Shown: piece after piece, positions 8,798 to 18,476 of the stretch
Numbering within the stretch: position 1 is the first letter of the stretch
Layout: each line of letters begins with the position of its first letter
Source: Mycobacterium paraseoulense
GTDB taxonomy: Bacteria > Actinomycetota > Actinomycetes > Mycobacteriales > Mycobacteriaceae
Direction of reading: 5' to 3'
Assembly: GCF_010731655.1 (NCBI RefSeq)
Contig: NZ_AP022619.1
Span: 4,774,001-4,838,000 of the forward strand
DNA length: 64,000 nt
Notes under the pieces: model-generated
Seen by the model: the letters and a program-made list of their open reading frames with translations, nothing else
Database searches by the model: none
Told to the model about the DNA's origin: nothing
Translations under genes and position numbers: made by a program

Positions 8798-10456
8798 ATG
8801 ACGACGCGAGGGCGTAAGCCGAGACCCGGACGCATCACGTACGTGGGTTCCGGTCCCGGTGATCCGGGACTGTTGACCACCCGGGCCGCCACGGTATTGG
8901 CGAACGCCGCCCTGGTGTTCACCGACCCCGACGTGCCGGAGCCGGTGCTGGCGCTGATCGGCAAGGACCTGCCGCCGGTTTCCGGCCCGGCGGCGCCCGC
9001 CGACGCGGCGACCGGGAACGGCGGGGCCGCCGGCGGTGCGGAGCAACCCGCGGTGATATCGGCCGGTCCGGACATCCGCCCGGCGCTGGGCGAGCCCGCC
9101 GAGGTGGCCAAGACGCTGACCGCCGAGGCCCGTGCCGGCGCCGACGTGGTGCGGCTGGTGGCCGGCGACCCGCTGACGGTGGACGCGGTCATCACCGAGG
9201 TGAACGCCGTCGCGCGAAGCCACCTGCACATCGAGATCGTGCCCGGCCTGGCTCCCACGGGCGCCGTGCCCACCTATGCGGGGCTGCCGCTGGGTTCGTC
9301 GCACACCGTCGCCGACGTCCGCGACCCGCAGGTGGATTGGGACGCGCTGGCCGCGGCGCCCGGCCCGCTGATCCTGCAGGCCACCACGTCGCACCTGGCC
9401 GACGCGGCGCGCGCCCTCATCGATCACGGGCTGGCCGAGACCACCCCGTGCGTGGTGACCGCGCACGGCACCACCTGCCAGCAGCGGTCGATCGAAACCA
9501 CGCTGGGCGGCTTGACCGACTCGGCCGTGCTGGGCGGGACGGACCCGGCGGGCCCGTTGACCGGGCCGCTGGTGGTGACCATCGGCAAGACGGTGGCCAG
9601 CCGGGCGAAGCTGAATTGGTGGGAGAGCCGTGCGCTGTACGGCTGGACCGTGTTGGTGCCCCGCACCAAGGACCAGGCCGGCGAGATGAGCGACCGGCTG
9701 ACGGCCTACGGTGCGCTGCCGATCGAGGTTCCGACCATCGCCGTCGAGCCCCCGCGCAGCCCCGCACAGATGGAGCGGGCCGTCAAGGGCTTGGTCGACG
9801 GCCGCTTCCAGTGGGTGGTGTTCACCTCCACCAACGCGGTGCGCGCGGTGTGGGAGAAGTTCGGCGAGTTCGGCCTGGACGCCCGCGCGTTCTCGGGCGT
9901 GAAGATCGCCTGTGTCGGCGAGTCGACGGCCGACCGGGTCCGGGCGTTCGGGATCAGCCCCGAGCTGGTGCCGGCCGGCGAGCAGTCGTCGCTGGGCCTG
10001 CTGGACGACTTCCCGCCCTATGACAGCATTTTCGACCCGGTGAACCGTGTCCTGCTGCCGCGGGCCGACATCGCCACCGAGACGCTGGCCGAGGGGCTGC
10101 GCGAACGGGGCTGGGAGATCGAGGACGTCACCGCCTACCGCACGGTGCGCGCCGCCCCGCCGCCGGCGGAGACGCGGGAGATGATCAAGACCGGCGGCTT
10201 CGACGCCGTGTGCTTCACGTCCAGCTCCACGGTGCGCAACCTGGTCGGCATCGCCGGCAAGCCGCACGCGCGGACGATCATCGCCTGCATCGGCCCCAAG
10301 ACCGCCGAGACCGCCGCCGAGTTCGGCCTGCGGGTGGACGTGCAGCCCGAGACCGCCGCCGTCGGTCCGCTGGTGGACGCCCTGGCCGAGCACGCCGCGC
10401 GGTTGCGCGCCGAGGGCGCGCTGCCACCGCCGCGTAAGAAGAGCCGCAGGCGCTAG
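8798..10456 (+). CDS. hemD: HemD with N-terminal SUMT-like domain (uroporphyrinogen-III synthase fusion)
   Basis: A two-domain protein of 552 residues. The N-terminal ~250 residues are a tetrapyrrole methylase-type domain (YVGSGPGDPGLLT, RLVAGDPLTVD). The C-terminal ~280 residues are uroporphyrinogen-III synthase (WTVLVPRTKDQAGEMSDRL, FTSTNAVRAVWEKFGEFG, FTSSSTVRNLVG), which closes hydroxymethylbilane into uroporphyrinogen III. An Ala/Gly-rich insertion (~residues 65-90) interrupts the methylase half. The ATG at 8798 follows a GGGAG. M. tuberculosis Rv0511 has the same architecture. Whether the methylase half is active cannot be judged here. Confidence 0.93.
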   Translation: MTTRGRKPRPGRITYVGSGPGDPGLLTTRAATVLANAALVFTDPDVPEPVLALIGKDLPPVSGPAAPADAATGNGGAAGGAEQPAVISAGPDIRPALGEPAEVAKTLTAEARAGADVVRLVAGDPLTVDAVITEVNAVARSHLHIEIVPGLAPTGAVPTYAGLPLGSSHTVADVRDPQVDWDALAAAPGPLILQATTSHLADAARALIDHGLAETTPCVVTAHGTTCQQRSIETTLGGLTDSAVLGGTDPAGPLTGPLVVTIGKTVASRAKLNWWESRALYGWTVLVPRTKDQAGEMSDRLTAYGALPIEVPTIAVEPPRSPAQMERAVKGLVDGRFQWVVFTSTNAVRAVWEKFGEFGLDARAFSGVKIACVGESTADRVRAFGISPELVPAGEQSSLGLLDDFPPYDSIFDPVNRVLLPRADIATETLAEGLRERGWEIEDVTAYRTVRAAPPPAETREMIKTGGFDAVCFTSSSTVRNLVGIAGKPHARTIIACIGPKTAETAAEFGLRVDVQPETAAVGPLVDALAEHAARLRAEGALPPPRKKSRRR

Positions 10457-10516
10457 GCCGGTGGCGATCACAAGCGCGGCGGAGCCGGGCGCAGTGGGTC
10501 GCCACGGGAGCCTGTG

Positions 10517-11497
10517 ATGGCCTACCCGCGGCAGCGTCCGCGCCGGCTCCGCAGCACTCCCGCGTTGCGTCGTTTGGTGGCGCAAACCTCTTTGGAGCCA
10601 AGGCATCTGGTCCTGCCGATGTTCGTCGCCGACGGCATCGACGAACCCCGGCCGATCGCCTCGATGCCCGGCGTCGTGCAGCACACCCGCGATTCGCTGC
10701 GCAGCGCCGCCGCCGATGCCGTCGCCGCCGGGGTGGGCGGGCTGATGCTCTTCGGCGTGCCACGTGACGAGGACAAGGACGCGACCGGGTCGGCCGGCGC
10801 CGACCCCGACGGCATCCTCAATCTCGCCCTGCGGGACCTGGTCAAGGACCTCGGCGACGCCACGGTGTTGATGGCCGACACCTGCCTCGACGAGTTCACC
10901 GACCACGGCCACTGCGGTGTCCTGGATGCCAGAGGCCGGGTGGACAACGACGCCACTGTGGTCAGGTACGTGAAATTGGCTGTGGCGCAGGCGGACTCGG
11001 GCGCGCACGTGGTCGGGCCGAGCGGAATGATGGACGGCCAGGTGGCCGCCATCCGCGACGGCCTGGACGCCGCGGGCCACACCGACGTGGCGATCCTGGC
11101 CTACGCCGCGAAGTTCGCCTCGGCGTTCTACGGACCCTTCCGGGAGGCGGTCAGTTCCAGCCTGTCCGGGGACCGGCGCAGCTACCAGCAGGAGTCGGGC
11201 AACTTCCGCGAGGCGCTTCGCGAGATCCGCCTGGACCTCGACGAGGGCGCGGACATCATCATGGTCAAACCCGCGATGAGTTACCTCGACGTGGTCGCCG
11301 CGGCGGCCGACATCTCACCGGTACCGGTGGCCGCCTATCAGGTCTCGGGTGAGTACGCGATGATTTGCGCTGCGGCCGCGAACAATTGGATCGACGAGCG
11401 AGCGGCGGCCCTGGAATCGTTGACCAGCATCCGCCGCGCGGGCGCCGATATCGTGCTGACCTATTGGGCCGCGGACGCGGCCGGTTGGCTTTCGTGA
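10517..11497 (+). CDS. hemB: Delta-aminolevulinic acid dehydratase (porphobilinogen synthase)
   Basis: Condenses two 5-aminolevulinates into porphobilinogen. It has 326 residues, the usual length. The metal region [16 protein letters not shown], the Schiff-base lysines in [14 protein letters not shown] and [14 protein letters not shown], and the active-site loop around YQVSGEYAM are all present. GGGAG precedes the ATG at 10517. It ends one base before the next gene, so hemACDB and the two downstream membrane genes probably form one operon. Confidence 0.97.
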   Translation: MAYPRQRPRRLRSTPALRRLVAQTSLEPRHLVLPMFVADGIDEPRPIASMPGVVQHTRDSLRSAAADAVAAGVGGLMLFGVPRDEDKDATGSAGADPDGILNLALRDLVKDLGDATVLMADTCLDEFTDHGHCGVLDARGRVDNDATVVRYVKLAVAQADSGAHVVGPSGMMDGQVAAIRDGLDAAGHTDVAILAYAAKFASAFYGPFREAVSSSLSGDRRSYQQESGNFREALREIRLDLDEGADIIMVKPAMSYLDVVAAAADISPVPVAAYQVSGEYAMICAAAANNWIDERAAALESLTSIRRAGADIVLTYWAADAAGWLS

Positions 11498-11498
11498 G

Positions 11499-12065
11499 AT
11501 GGGGCTTGCGTTGAATTCCGAGACTGCAGCGAGGGGCGCCGAACCGAGGCGGTTGTTCTACGAGCCCGGCTCCAGCTGGTGGTGGGTGTCATGGGGCCCG
11601 GTCGCGGCGGGCGCGATGATCCTGATCGAGGTCTGGAGCGGCGCCCCGGTGTCCTTCCTCATTCCGGTGATCTTCTTGGTGCTGGTGTCGGGTTTCGTCG
11701 GGTTGCAGGTCAAGGCGGCACGGATCCACGTCTCGGTCGAGCTGACCGAGGACGCCCTGCGGCAAGGCACGGAGACCATCCTGGTGCGCGAGATCCTCAA
11801 GGTGTACCCGGAACCGGAACACCACGAAGCGTCCGGGAAGGAGCTGGCGCGGTGGCAGTCATCCCGGGCGCTCGGCGAATTGGTCGGTGTGCCCCGCGGG
11901 CGGATCGGCATCGGCCTCAAGCTCACCGGAGATCGCACCGCACAAGCGTGGGCCCGCCGGCATCGTGAGCTCCGCGCGGCGCTGACTCCGCTGGTTCAGG
12001 AGCGGGTCGAACCGGCCGATGTCACCGACGCCGATCGTGACGACGACGCCGGGTCCGCACCGTGA
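11499..12065 (+). CDS. DUF3093-type membrane protein (Rv0513 type)
   Basis: A 188-residue protein with two hydrophobic segments near the N-terminus (WVSWGPVAAGAMILIEV and FLIPVIFLVLVSGFVGL), then a soluble domain with VSVELTEDALRQGTETILVREI and a charged tail. Its place directly after hemB is the same as Rv0513. Function is unknown; the operon position suggests only a loose link to heme synthesis. The start overlaps the hemB stop region. Confidence 0.8.
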   Translation: MGLALNSETAARGAEPRRLFYEPGSSWWWVSWGPVAAGAMILIEVWSGAPVSFLIPVIFLVLVSGFVGLQVKAARIHVSVELTEDALRQGTETILVREILKVYPEPEHHEASGKELARWQSSRALGELVGVPRGRIGIGLKLTGDRTAQAWARRHRELRAALTPLVQERVEPADVTDADRDDDAGSAP

Positions 12066-12325
12066 GCGCCCGATACGGCAGCACCCGTGCCCTGGTCGAA
12101 GTCGGCCTGGCCTGCGCGGCGCTCGTCGGCGCGGGCGTGAGTTGGTCGCGCTCGCATCACACGGTCGGGGTGGCGCCCATCGCCGACGGGCAGCCGTACA
12201 CCACCTCGACGGTGTACGACCCCCAGCTGCTGTTGCTCACCCTGCTGCTGCTGTCGAGCGCCGGGGTGCTCGCGGTGGTCGGGATCGCCAGGCGGCGCCG
12301 GGAGCGGCGCGTCAGGACGTCCTGA
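12062..12325 (+). CDS. Small two-span membrane protein (Rv0514 type)
   Basis: An 87-residue protein with two predicted membrane helices (LVEVGLACAALVGAGVSW and LLLLTLLLLSSAGVLAVVGIA) and a basic C-terminal tail. It starts with GTG in a GTGA overlap with the upstream gene, so it is translationally coupled to it. Its 3' end overlaps the convergent STAS gene by 14 bp. No known function. Confidence 0.78.
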   Translation: MSARYGSTRALVEVGLACAALVGAGVSWSRSHHTVGVAPIADGQPYTTSTVYDPQLLLLTLLLLSSAGVLAVVGIARRRRERRVRTS

Positions 12326-12749
12326 GCAGCGACAAGGCGAGCCGGCGACGCCTGGCGATGGAGTCGGCCACGTCGTGCAGCGCCTCGTGCACCGAGCGGG
12401 TGCCCGACAATTCCGTCCCGCCGACGCCCAAGGATTCGGTGACCGCCGGGCTCGCGACCAGGGTCCACTGCACCCCCGCGGCGCGGCAATCCTCGTCGAA
12501 AGTTTCCAAGAGCGAAATGCCCGCCTCAGCGAATTGGCTCACGTCGCCCATGTCGAGCACCACATGGTCCTCGCCGAGGATGAAACGACGAATGTGCTCG
12601 CCGAGTTGCTCGGCATTGAAGGCGTCGATTTCACCCCGGATGGTCACCACGGTCGCCAGCTGACGGCGATAAGCGCGCACCCGGGCGCCGCCGCAGTGGA
12701 AGATGCCGTTCTGCTCTCGTGTCAGCACATCGGCGATCGTCATGGGCAC
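12312..12749 (-). CDS. oprA: Anti-anti-sigma factor, STAS domain (OprA/Rv0516c type)
   Basis: A 145-residue STAS-domain protein of the SpoIIAA-like class. The core RGEIDAFNAEQL, the strand VVLDMGDVSQFAEAGISLLETF and the C-terminal helices are visible. In M. tuberculosis the homolog Rv0516c is phosphorylated by PknD and takes part in osmotic-stress signalling around sigma F. The start at 12749 (MPMTIADVL) or the second Met at 12743 are both possible. It converges on the membrane gene 12062-12325 with a short overlap. Confidence 0.85.
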   Translation of the reverse strand: MPMTIADVLTREQNGIFHCGGARVRAYRRQLATVVTIRGEIDAFNAEQLGEHIRRFILGEDHVVLDMGDVSQFAEAGISLLETFDEDCRAAGVQWTLVASPAVTESLGVGGTELSGTRSVHEALHDVADSIARRRRLALSLLRTS

Positions 12750-13057
12750 CCCTCATTCTCCGTGCCGCTCGCTATGCCTTCTGACGCTAAACCCCAAGGT
12801 TAAGGGGGCTGAAAGCCACACCTAACGTTTCGCTAAGAAGCGATTCTCACCACGGTTTCGGACGACTTCGAGCAAAGGCCGCAGGGCGCCGATTTCCGGC
12901 GAAAGACCGCGTGCCACACCACAACCGTCCGCGCGTCGCGGCGATTGCGCTGCTAGGCTGCCATGGCTACCGGTTGCGAGGCGGGGGCTGGTGAAATCGC
13001 CCGGTCGGCCGAGTTGGTAGGCGAACGGAACAGCAGAGTCCAGGCGGAAAGAGCATC
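12750..13057. other. Intergenic region between divergent STAS and acyltransferase genes
   Basis: About 308 bp that must carry promoters for both flanking genes. On the minus strand, CTTT followed 17 bp later by GGGTTT is a weak resemblance to a sigma F promoter. A short AAAG-type Shine-Dalgarno precedes the GTG at 13058. No repeat, RNA gene or convincing small ORF was seen. Confidence 0.4.
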
Positions 13058-14296
13058 GTGCGCGGCGCAGAGATCAGGGGAGAGATCAAGGCCCTGACGG
13101 GACTGCGCATCGTCGCCGCGCTGTGGGTCGTGCTGTTCCACTTCCGGCCGATGCTTGGCGACGTGGGGCCCGATTTCCGCGACGCCCTCGCGCCGGTGCT
13201 CAACTGCGGAGCCCAGGGCGTCGACCTGTTCTTCATCCTCAGTGGATTCGTCCTGACCTGGAACTACCTCGACCGGATGGGCCGGTCATGGTCCACGCGT
13301 GCGACCCTGCATTTCCTCTGGCTGCGGCTGGCCAGGGTGTGGCCGGTGTACCTGGTCACCCTGCACCTCGCCGCCCTGTGGGTGATCTTCACCCTGCACG
13401 TCGGTCACGTGCCGTCGCCCGACGCCGGTCAGCTCACCGCGATCAGCTATGTGCGCCAGGTCCTGCTGGTGCAGTTGTGGTTCGTCCCGTTCTTCGACGA
13501 CTCCAGTTGGGACGGGCCGGCCTGGTCGATCAGTGCCGAATGGCTGGCCTACCTGCTCTTCGGCCTGCTGGTCCTGGTGATTCTGCGGATGAAACAGGCG
13601 ACGCGGGCGCGCAGCCTGATGGTGCTGGCGTTCGCTGCGGCGTTGCCGCCCGTGGTGATGTTGCTGGCCAGTGGCCACTTCTACACGCCGTGGAGCTGGT
13701 TGCCGCGGATCGTCACGCAGTTCGCCGCCGGCGCGCTGGCCTGCGCCGCGGTGCGCCGGTTGCGGCTGACCGATCGCGGCCGCCGCGCCGCCGGGTATGT
13801 GTCACTGCTCCTGCTGGCCGCCATGGTGGGTGTCCTCTATTGGTTCGACGCGCACCCCATCTCCGGTGTCGTGGAGAACGACAGCGGTGGGGTGGTCGAC
13901 ATCCTTTTCATTCCGTTGGTGATCACGCTCGCGATCGGCGTCGGCAGCCTGCCGAGGGTGCTCTCAACCAGACTGATGGTGTACGGGGGGCAGATCTCGT
14001 TCTGCCTGTACATGGTTCACGAGCTGGTGCACACCGCGTGGGGATGGTCCGTGGAGCAGTTCGAGTTGCGGCCGCAGGACAATCCCTGGAAGTGGAATGT
14101 CCTTGGGCTGCTTGCGATCGCCGTGGTGATCTCCGTCGTGATGTATCACTTCGTCGAAGAGCCCGCCCGACGCTGGATGCGCAGGATGGTCGATGTCAAA
14201 GCCGTCGCGGCCAGAAGCGAACCCGACGAGTCGCCGAGCGGCAAGGTTCATCCGATCGACCGCTCGCTGGAAGCGGTTTCGGTTCGCGCGGTGTGA
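13058..14296 (+). CDS. Acyltransferase 3 family membrane protein (Rv0517 type)
   Basis: A 412-residue integral membrane O-acyltransferase of the Acyl_transf_3 family, which moves acyl groups onto sugars or envelope lipids. The family His lies in LWVVLFHFRP, followed by DLFFILSGFVLTWNYLDR. About ten hydrophobic segments follow, then a cytoplasmic tail. The start is GTG at 13058 after a GGAAAG. It is followed by the exported SGNH hydrolase, as in Rv0517-Rv0518, which suggests a shared envelope substrate. The substrate is unknown. Confidence 0.88.
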   Translation: MRGAEIRGEIKALTGLRIVAALWVVLFHFRPMLGDVGPDFRDALAPVLNCGAQGVDLFFILSGFVLTWNYLDRMGRSWSTRATLHFLWLRLARVWPVYLVTLHLAALWVIFTLHVGHVPSPDAGQLTAISYVRQVLLVQLWFVPFFDDSSWDGPAWSISAEWLAYLLFGLLVLVILRMKQATRARSLMVLAFAAALPPVVMLLASGHFYTPWSWLPRIVTQFAAGALACAAVRRLRLTDRGRRAAGYVSLLLLAAMVGVLYWFDAHPISGVVENDSGGVVDILFIPLVITLAIGVGSLPRVLSTRLMVYGGQISFCLYMVHELVHTAWGWSVEQFELRPQDNPWKWNVLGLLAIAVVISVVMYHFVEEPARRWMRRMVDVKAVAARSEPDESPSGKVHPIDRSLEAVSVRAV

Positions 14297-14387
14297 CGGT
14301 TGTCTTAGGGCCAGGCCTGGGCCGGCCGACGGATAATCGATGAAAACGCGGTGGCACATGACGATGCCGTTGACGGGGGAGGTAGTG

Positions 14388-15074
14388 GTGAGTCGTCTGG
14401 CCACGTTTGTCATCGGTCTGACGTTTTTGGTGGGTATCGGCATCGCATACCCGGCTCAGGTGCGTACCTACGACACCCTGACCCTGGATTTCCGGTTGAA
14501 CCACGTGGCGGTCGTCGGGGACTCCTACACGACCGGCACCGGCGAGGGTGGGGTGGGCCCGAGGTCGTGGACCTCCCGTGCCTGGGAAGAGCTCGCCGTG
14601 CGGGGCGAACGGATCTCGGCCGACGTCGCGGCCGAGGGCAGGGCCGGCTATGGCATGCCGGGCGACCACGGCAGCGTGTTCGAGGATCTGACGGCCAGGG
14701 CCGTGCAGGGCGACGATGCGCTGGTGGTCTTCTTCGGCTCCCGTAACGACGAGACCATCGATCCGGGTGTCATCGCCGAAAAGGCCCGCAGCACATTCGA
14801 TCTGGCGCGCCGTTTGGCGCCGTCTGCCCGGTTCCTGGTGATCGGCCCGCCGTGGCCGACCGCCGATGTGCCCCTTCCCATGCTGCAGGTGCGCGACGCG
14901 GTCGGGGCGGCCGCCGCGGCCGCGGGGGCGACGTGGGTGGACCCGATCGCCGAACACTGGTTCGTCGGCAGGCCCGACCTGATCGGCGCCGACGGCGTGC
15001 ACCCCAACGATGCGGGGCATCAATACCTGGCGGACAAGATCGCACCGCTCATCCGCACACAGCTGTCGACCTAG
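14388..15074 (+). CDS. Exported SGNH/GDSL hydrolase (Rv0518 type)
   Basis: A 228-residue SGNH hydrolase with an N-terminal signal or anchor helix (LATFVIGLTFLVGIGIAYP). Block I is VVGDSYTTG with the nucleophilic Ser, a middle block is FFGSRNDET, and block V is DGVHPNDAG with the Asp/His pair. It likely removes acyl groups from an envelope glycan or lipid. Two GTG codons (14385, 14388) lie just after GGGGAGG; the longer frame from ATG 14340 is less likely. The last 4 bp overlap the end of the convergent regulator gene. Confidence 0.85.
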   Translation: MSRLATFVIGLTFLVGIGIAYPAQVRTYDTLTLDFRLNHVAVVGDSYTTGTGEGGVGPRSWTSRAWEELAVRGERISADVAAEGRAGYGMPGDHGSVFEDLTARAVQGDDALVVFFGSRNDETIDPGVIAEKARSTFDLARRLAPSARFLVIGPPWPTADVPLPMLQVRDAVGAAAAAAGATWVDPIAEHWFVGRPDLIGADGVHPNDAGHQYLADKIAPLIRTQLST

Positions 15075-18000
15075 GCGTGGCGGGCGGCTTCCTGAGCGAG
15101 CTGCACCCGCGACGACACGGCGAGTTTGGCGTAGACGTGCGTCAGATGAGATTGGACGGTGCGCGCGGAGATGAACATCCGCGCGGCAATGTCCTTGTTG
15201 GGCAACCCTTCGCTGACGAGCCGCACGACGTCTAGCTCGGTCGGCGTCAGGGCCTCCCAGCCGCTGGCCGGTCGCCCGCGCGCACCGCGGCCCCGCCGCG
15301 CGTAGTTGATGGCCTCGGCGGTGGACAGCGCGTCGCCCTCCGCCCACGCGGCATCGAAAGCGTTGCCCGCCAACCCTTCCCGCAGTCGATGCAGCGACGC
15401 TTCATAGTCGGCTTGGAAGGCGGCGAAGCGCACGTCGCCGTGCCGGCGTCGCATGCCGTCGGCCGCGCCGAACAGCCGGGCCGCGTGCTCGGGGTTGGTG
15501 TCGGCGGCCAGTCCGGCGAGGCGTTCGAGGGTGTCGGGCAGGTGCAGGTATCCGCCCGTGCGCTCGGCGACTTCGACGGCCTCGTGCAGGTCGCGTTCGG
15601 CCTGCTGCGGTTCACCCTGTGCGACGGCGACGCCCGCACGCGCCGTCAGCGCCATCACTCGATGGCTCCCCGGAACGGCCGCGACGGCGTCGTCCGCCCA
15701 GCGACGGGCGGCGACCAGGTCACCGCAACCCTTGATCGCGTAGGTCATTGGCACCAGGCTCCACACGAACAGTTCTTTCAGCGCAGAGGTGTGCTGCAGG
15801 GCCGCCTCGCAGGCCTGTTTGGCCGCCGCGACGTCCCCGCGTGCCAGCTCGGCGTTGGCCAGGGACACGTAGGCGGTGTCCTCGTGGAACCCGCCCATGG
15901 CGGCACCCTTTTCGAGGGCGGCTTGCGCGGCGGCGCGGCCGGCGTCGGCGTCACCGGTGAACGTCATCGTCTGCGCCAGCACCATCAGCCCGAACGTTTC
16001 CATCGGGAGATCCTGTGCCGCCCGTGCCTCCTCGACCAGCGCGCGGGCCACCCGCAGCGCCTCGGCCAGCTTGCCCTGATAAGCCAGCGCGCCGGCGAGG
16101 AACACTCGGCTGTACCGCGACATGAAGCTGTCGCCGAGCTTCTCGGCAAGGTCGCGCCCCTCCTCGCCGGCCGCCTGCGAGGCGGCCGGATCGCCGATGA
16201 CGTTGGTTGCGAAGCACTCATAGGCGCGCACGTGGTAGAGCGCCGAAAGGTCGCCGGAGGCGCGGGCCAGGTCGGCCGCCTCGGCGAAAAGCGGCGCGGT
16301 GAACTCGGTGTCGTTGAACGCCAGCATGCAGCAGGTCATCAGGCAATGGGCGACGAGGCGCTGATCACCGACCTGCCGAGCGGCGGCCAACGCCTCTTCG
16401 GCGCGCTCCAGGGTGGCCGGAACCGAGTACCAGACCGCCAGCAGCCCGGCGTCGGCGACCGCTCGTATCCACACCTCGGCGGCGACCTGGTCGTCGCGGT
16501 ACCGCTCGTCGCTGAAGATGGCGTCGAACCCGGCCAAGCCTTCGCGGAAACGCGCACGCGTCACCCACAGCCGTTGCAGCGCGGAGACGAGCCGCAATGC
16601 CGGCTCGAACTCGCCGGCGTCGCAACTCCAGGCGTGCGCCGCCCGCAGGTTGGCCATCTCGAGTTCGGCCCACGGCACCAACGGCGTCCCGTCGCCGCGC
16701 ATCCGCGCCTCCAACGCCACCGCGGCGGCGGTGTAGTGATCGCGGTGACGAATGCGCACGGCCTCGGCTTCGCCCGACTCGGCCAGCTTTTCCAGGCCGT
16801 ACTGGCGGACGGTCTCCAGCAGGCGGTAGCGCATCATGCCGTCGACTTCCTCGGTGACGATCAACGACTTGTCCACGAGCAGTCCGAGCAGGTCGATGAG
16901 CTGAAAGTGCTCCGCGTCGGTGTCGGCGCCGACGGCGTGCGCGGCGTCCAGGTCGAACCCGCCCATGAACACCGCCAGCCGGCGGAACAGGATGTGTTCA
17001 GGCTCGGTGAGCATGGCGTGGGACCAGTCGATGGAGGCGCGCAGGGTCTGCTGGCGGCGGACCGCGGTCCGCGCGCCCCCGGCCAGCAGGCGGAAGTTGT
17101 GGTGCAGCCCGTCGACGATCTGGGTCAGCGACAGCGTGCGGGTTCGGGCGGCGGCGAGTTCGATCGCCAGCGGCATGCCGTCCAACCGTCGGCAGATCTC
17201 GGCGACGGTGGACGAATTGGCCTCGGTGAGTTGGAAATCCGGCCGCGTGCGGCGGGCGCGGTCGGCGAACAGCTCGAGGGCCTCGTCGTCCATCGTCAGC
17301 GACGGCACGCGCCAGGTCAGTTCGCCGGCCATGCCGATCGGCTCCCGGCTGGTCGCCAGGACCGTGACGTCCGGCCCCGCGTCGAGCAGCGCGACGACGA
17401 GGGCCGCGCTGGCGTCCAGCAGGTGCTCGCAGTTGTCGAGCACCAGCAGCATCGTGCGGTCCCGGACGAACTTCGCCACCGTCTCCATGGTGGAGCGGCC
17501 GGGCTGATCGGCGAGCCCCAGGGTGCGCGCCAGTGTGACGGGCACGACCAGGGGATTGGTGACCGGGGCGAGATCGACAAACCAGACCCCGCCGGGGAAT
17601 TCGTTGCCGACGTGCGAGGCGACCTCCACCGCCAACCGCGTCTTCCCGACACCGCCCGCGCCGGTCAGGGTCACCAGCCTGTTGTCCCGCAAGATCTGGC
17701 CGATGTCGTTGATCTGGCTGCCACGCCCCACGAAGCTGGTCAATTGGACCGGAAGGCGGGCATTGGCAACATCATTCGCCGTGCGAAGGGGCGGGAAGTC
17801 GTTACGCAGGCCGGGATGGTTGAGTTGCACCACGCGTTCCGGTCGCGGCAAGTCCCGCAACGGGTGGAGGCCCAGGTCCGTCAGCCAGGCGTCGGCCGGT
17901 AGCCGGTCGACGACCAACTGTTCCGTCGCGCCGGAAAGGACGGTCTGCCCGCCGTGCGCGAGGTCGCGCAGTCGCGCCGTCCGATTGATCGTGGGCCCGG

Positions 18001-18388
18001 CGTAGTTGCCGGCATCGCGCAACTGCACCTCGCCGGTGTGCAGCCCGACGCGGATGCGGATCGGCGCCGGCACGGCCAGTTGGAGTTGAAGCCCGCAGGC
18101 GACGGCGTCGCTGGCGCGGGCGAAGGCGACGACGAAGCTGTCGCCCTCGCCCTGCTCGACGGGCCGAACCCCGCCGTGGGCGGCGACCAGACTGTTGACG
18201 GTTTGGTTCAGCTGCTCGAGCGCCGCCGTCATGGTGTCGGACTGGGTCTCCCACAGCCGCGTGGAGCCCTCCACGTCGGCAAGCAGCAACGTCACGGTCC
18301 CAGTGGGCAGCTCGCTCACGCTCTGCTCGCTCCAGTCCAGCAGCGGCGCGTCCGCCGACGCGTCGATCTCGATCATGTTAGCCAGCAT
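15071..18388 (-). CDS. Large LuxR-family regulator with adenylyl cyclase-like and NB-ARC domains
   Basis: An 1105-residue multidomain regulator. Residues ~28-190 are a class III cyclase-like domain (TGTVTLLLADVEGSTRLWE with D38; second metal region QGEGDSFVVAF with D83; GLHTGEV). Residues ~215-450 are an AP-ATPase/NB-ARC domain with Walker A GAGGVGKTR and Walker B LLVLDNCEHLLD. A long TPR-like helical region follows. The C-terminus is a LuxR helix-turn-helix (LTPTELDVVRLVSEGLPNKDIA). Relatives in M. tuberculosis are Rv0386, Rv1358 and Rv2488c, but none sits at this place there. Ligand and targets are unknown. Confidence 0.93.
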   Translation of the reverse strand: MLANMIEIDASADAPLLDWSEQSVSELPTGTVTLLLADVEGSTRLWETQSDTMTAALEQLNQTVNSLVAAHGGVRPVEQGEGDSFVVAFARASDAVACGLQLQLAVPAPIRIRVGLHTGEVQLRDAGNYAGPTINRTARLRDLAHGGQTVLSGATEQLVVDRLPADAWLTDLGLHPLRDLPRPERVVQLNHPGLRNDFPPLRTANDVANARLPVQLTSFVGRGSQINDIGQILRDNRLVTLTGAGGVGKTRLAVEVASHVGNEFPGGVWFVDLAPVTNPLVVPVTLARTLGLADQPGRSTMETVAKFVRDRTMLLVLDNCEHLLDASAALVVALLDAGPDVTVLATSREPIGMAGELTWRVPSLTMDDEALELFADRARRTRPDFQLTEANSSTVAEICRRLDGMPLAIELAAARTRTLSLTQIVDGLHHNFRLLAGGARTAVRRQQTLRASIDWSHAMLTEPEHILFRRLAVFMGGFDLDAAHAVGADTDAEHFQLIDLLGLLVDKSLIVTEEVDGMMRYRLLETVRQYGLEKLAESGEAEAVRIRHRDHYTAAAVALEARMRGDGTPLVPWAELEMANLRAAHAWSCDAGEFEPALRLVSALQRLWVTRARFREGLAGFDAIFSDERYRDDQVAAEVWIRAVADAGLLAVWYSVPATLERAEEALAAARQVGDQRLVAHCLMTCCMLAFNDTEFTAPLFAEAADLARASGDLSALYHVRAYECFATNVIGDPAASQAAGEEGRDLAEKLGDSFMSRYSRVFLAGALAYQGKLAEALRVARALVEEARAAQDLPMETFGLMVLAQTMTFTGDADAGRAAAQAALEKGAAMGGFHEDTAYVSLANAELARGDVAAAKQACEAALQHTSALKELFVWSLVPMTYAIKGCGDLVAARRWADDAVAAVPGSHRVMALTARAGVAVAQGEPQQAERDLHEAVEVAERTGGYLHLPDTLERLAGLAADTNPEHAARLFGAADGMRRRHGDVRFAAFQADYEASLHRLREGLAGNAFDAAWAEGDALSTAEAINYARRGRGARGRPASGWEALTPTELDVVRLVSEGLPNKDIAARMFISARTVQSHLTHVYAKLAVSSRVQLAQEAARHA

Positions 18389-18476
18389 GCGACCGCGGTG
18401 AGCGGCAATACATCAGCGAAAGCGCGCAGACTCGGGGCGCCGAGACGCGCATTTACGACCCCGGCGGAAGGGTGGA

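Noticed and set aside
8771..11080. 769-codon open frame on the minus strand opposite hemD and hemB
   Set aside because: It lies wholly antisense to two well-recognised enzymes and has the Arg/His/Gly-rich composition typical of a GC-rich shadow frame.
12750..12840. Possible sigma F promoter for the STAS gene
   Set aside because: The best pair (CTTT and GGGTTT, 17 bp apart) matches the consensus too weakly to list as a promoter.
15389..17902. 837-codon open frame on the plus strand opposite the LuxR-type regulator
   Set aside because: Shadow of the 1105-residue regulator; no domain resembles a known protein.
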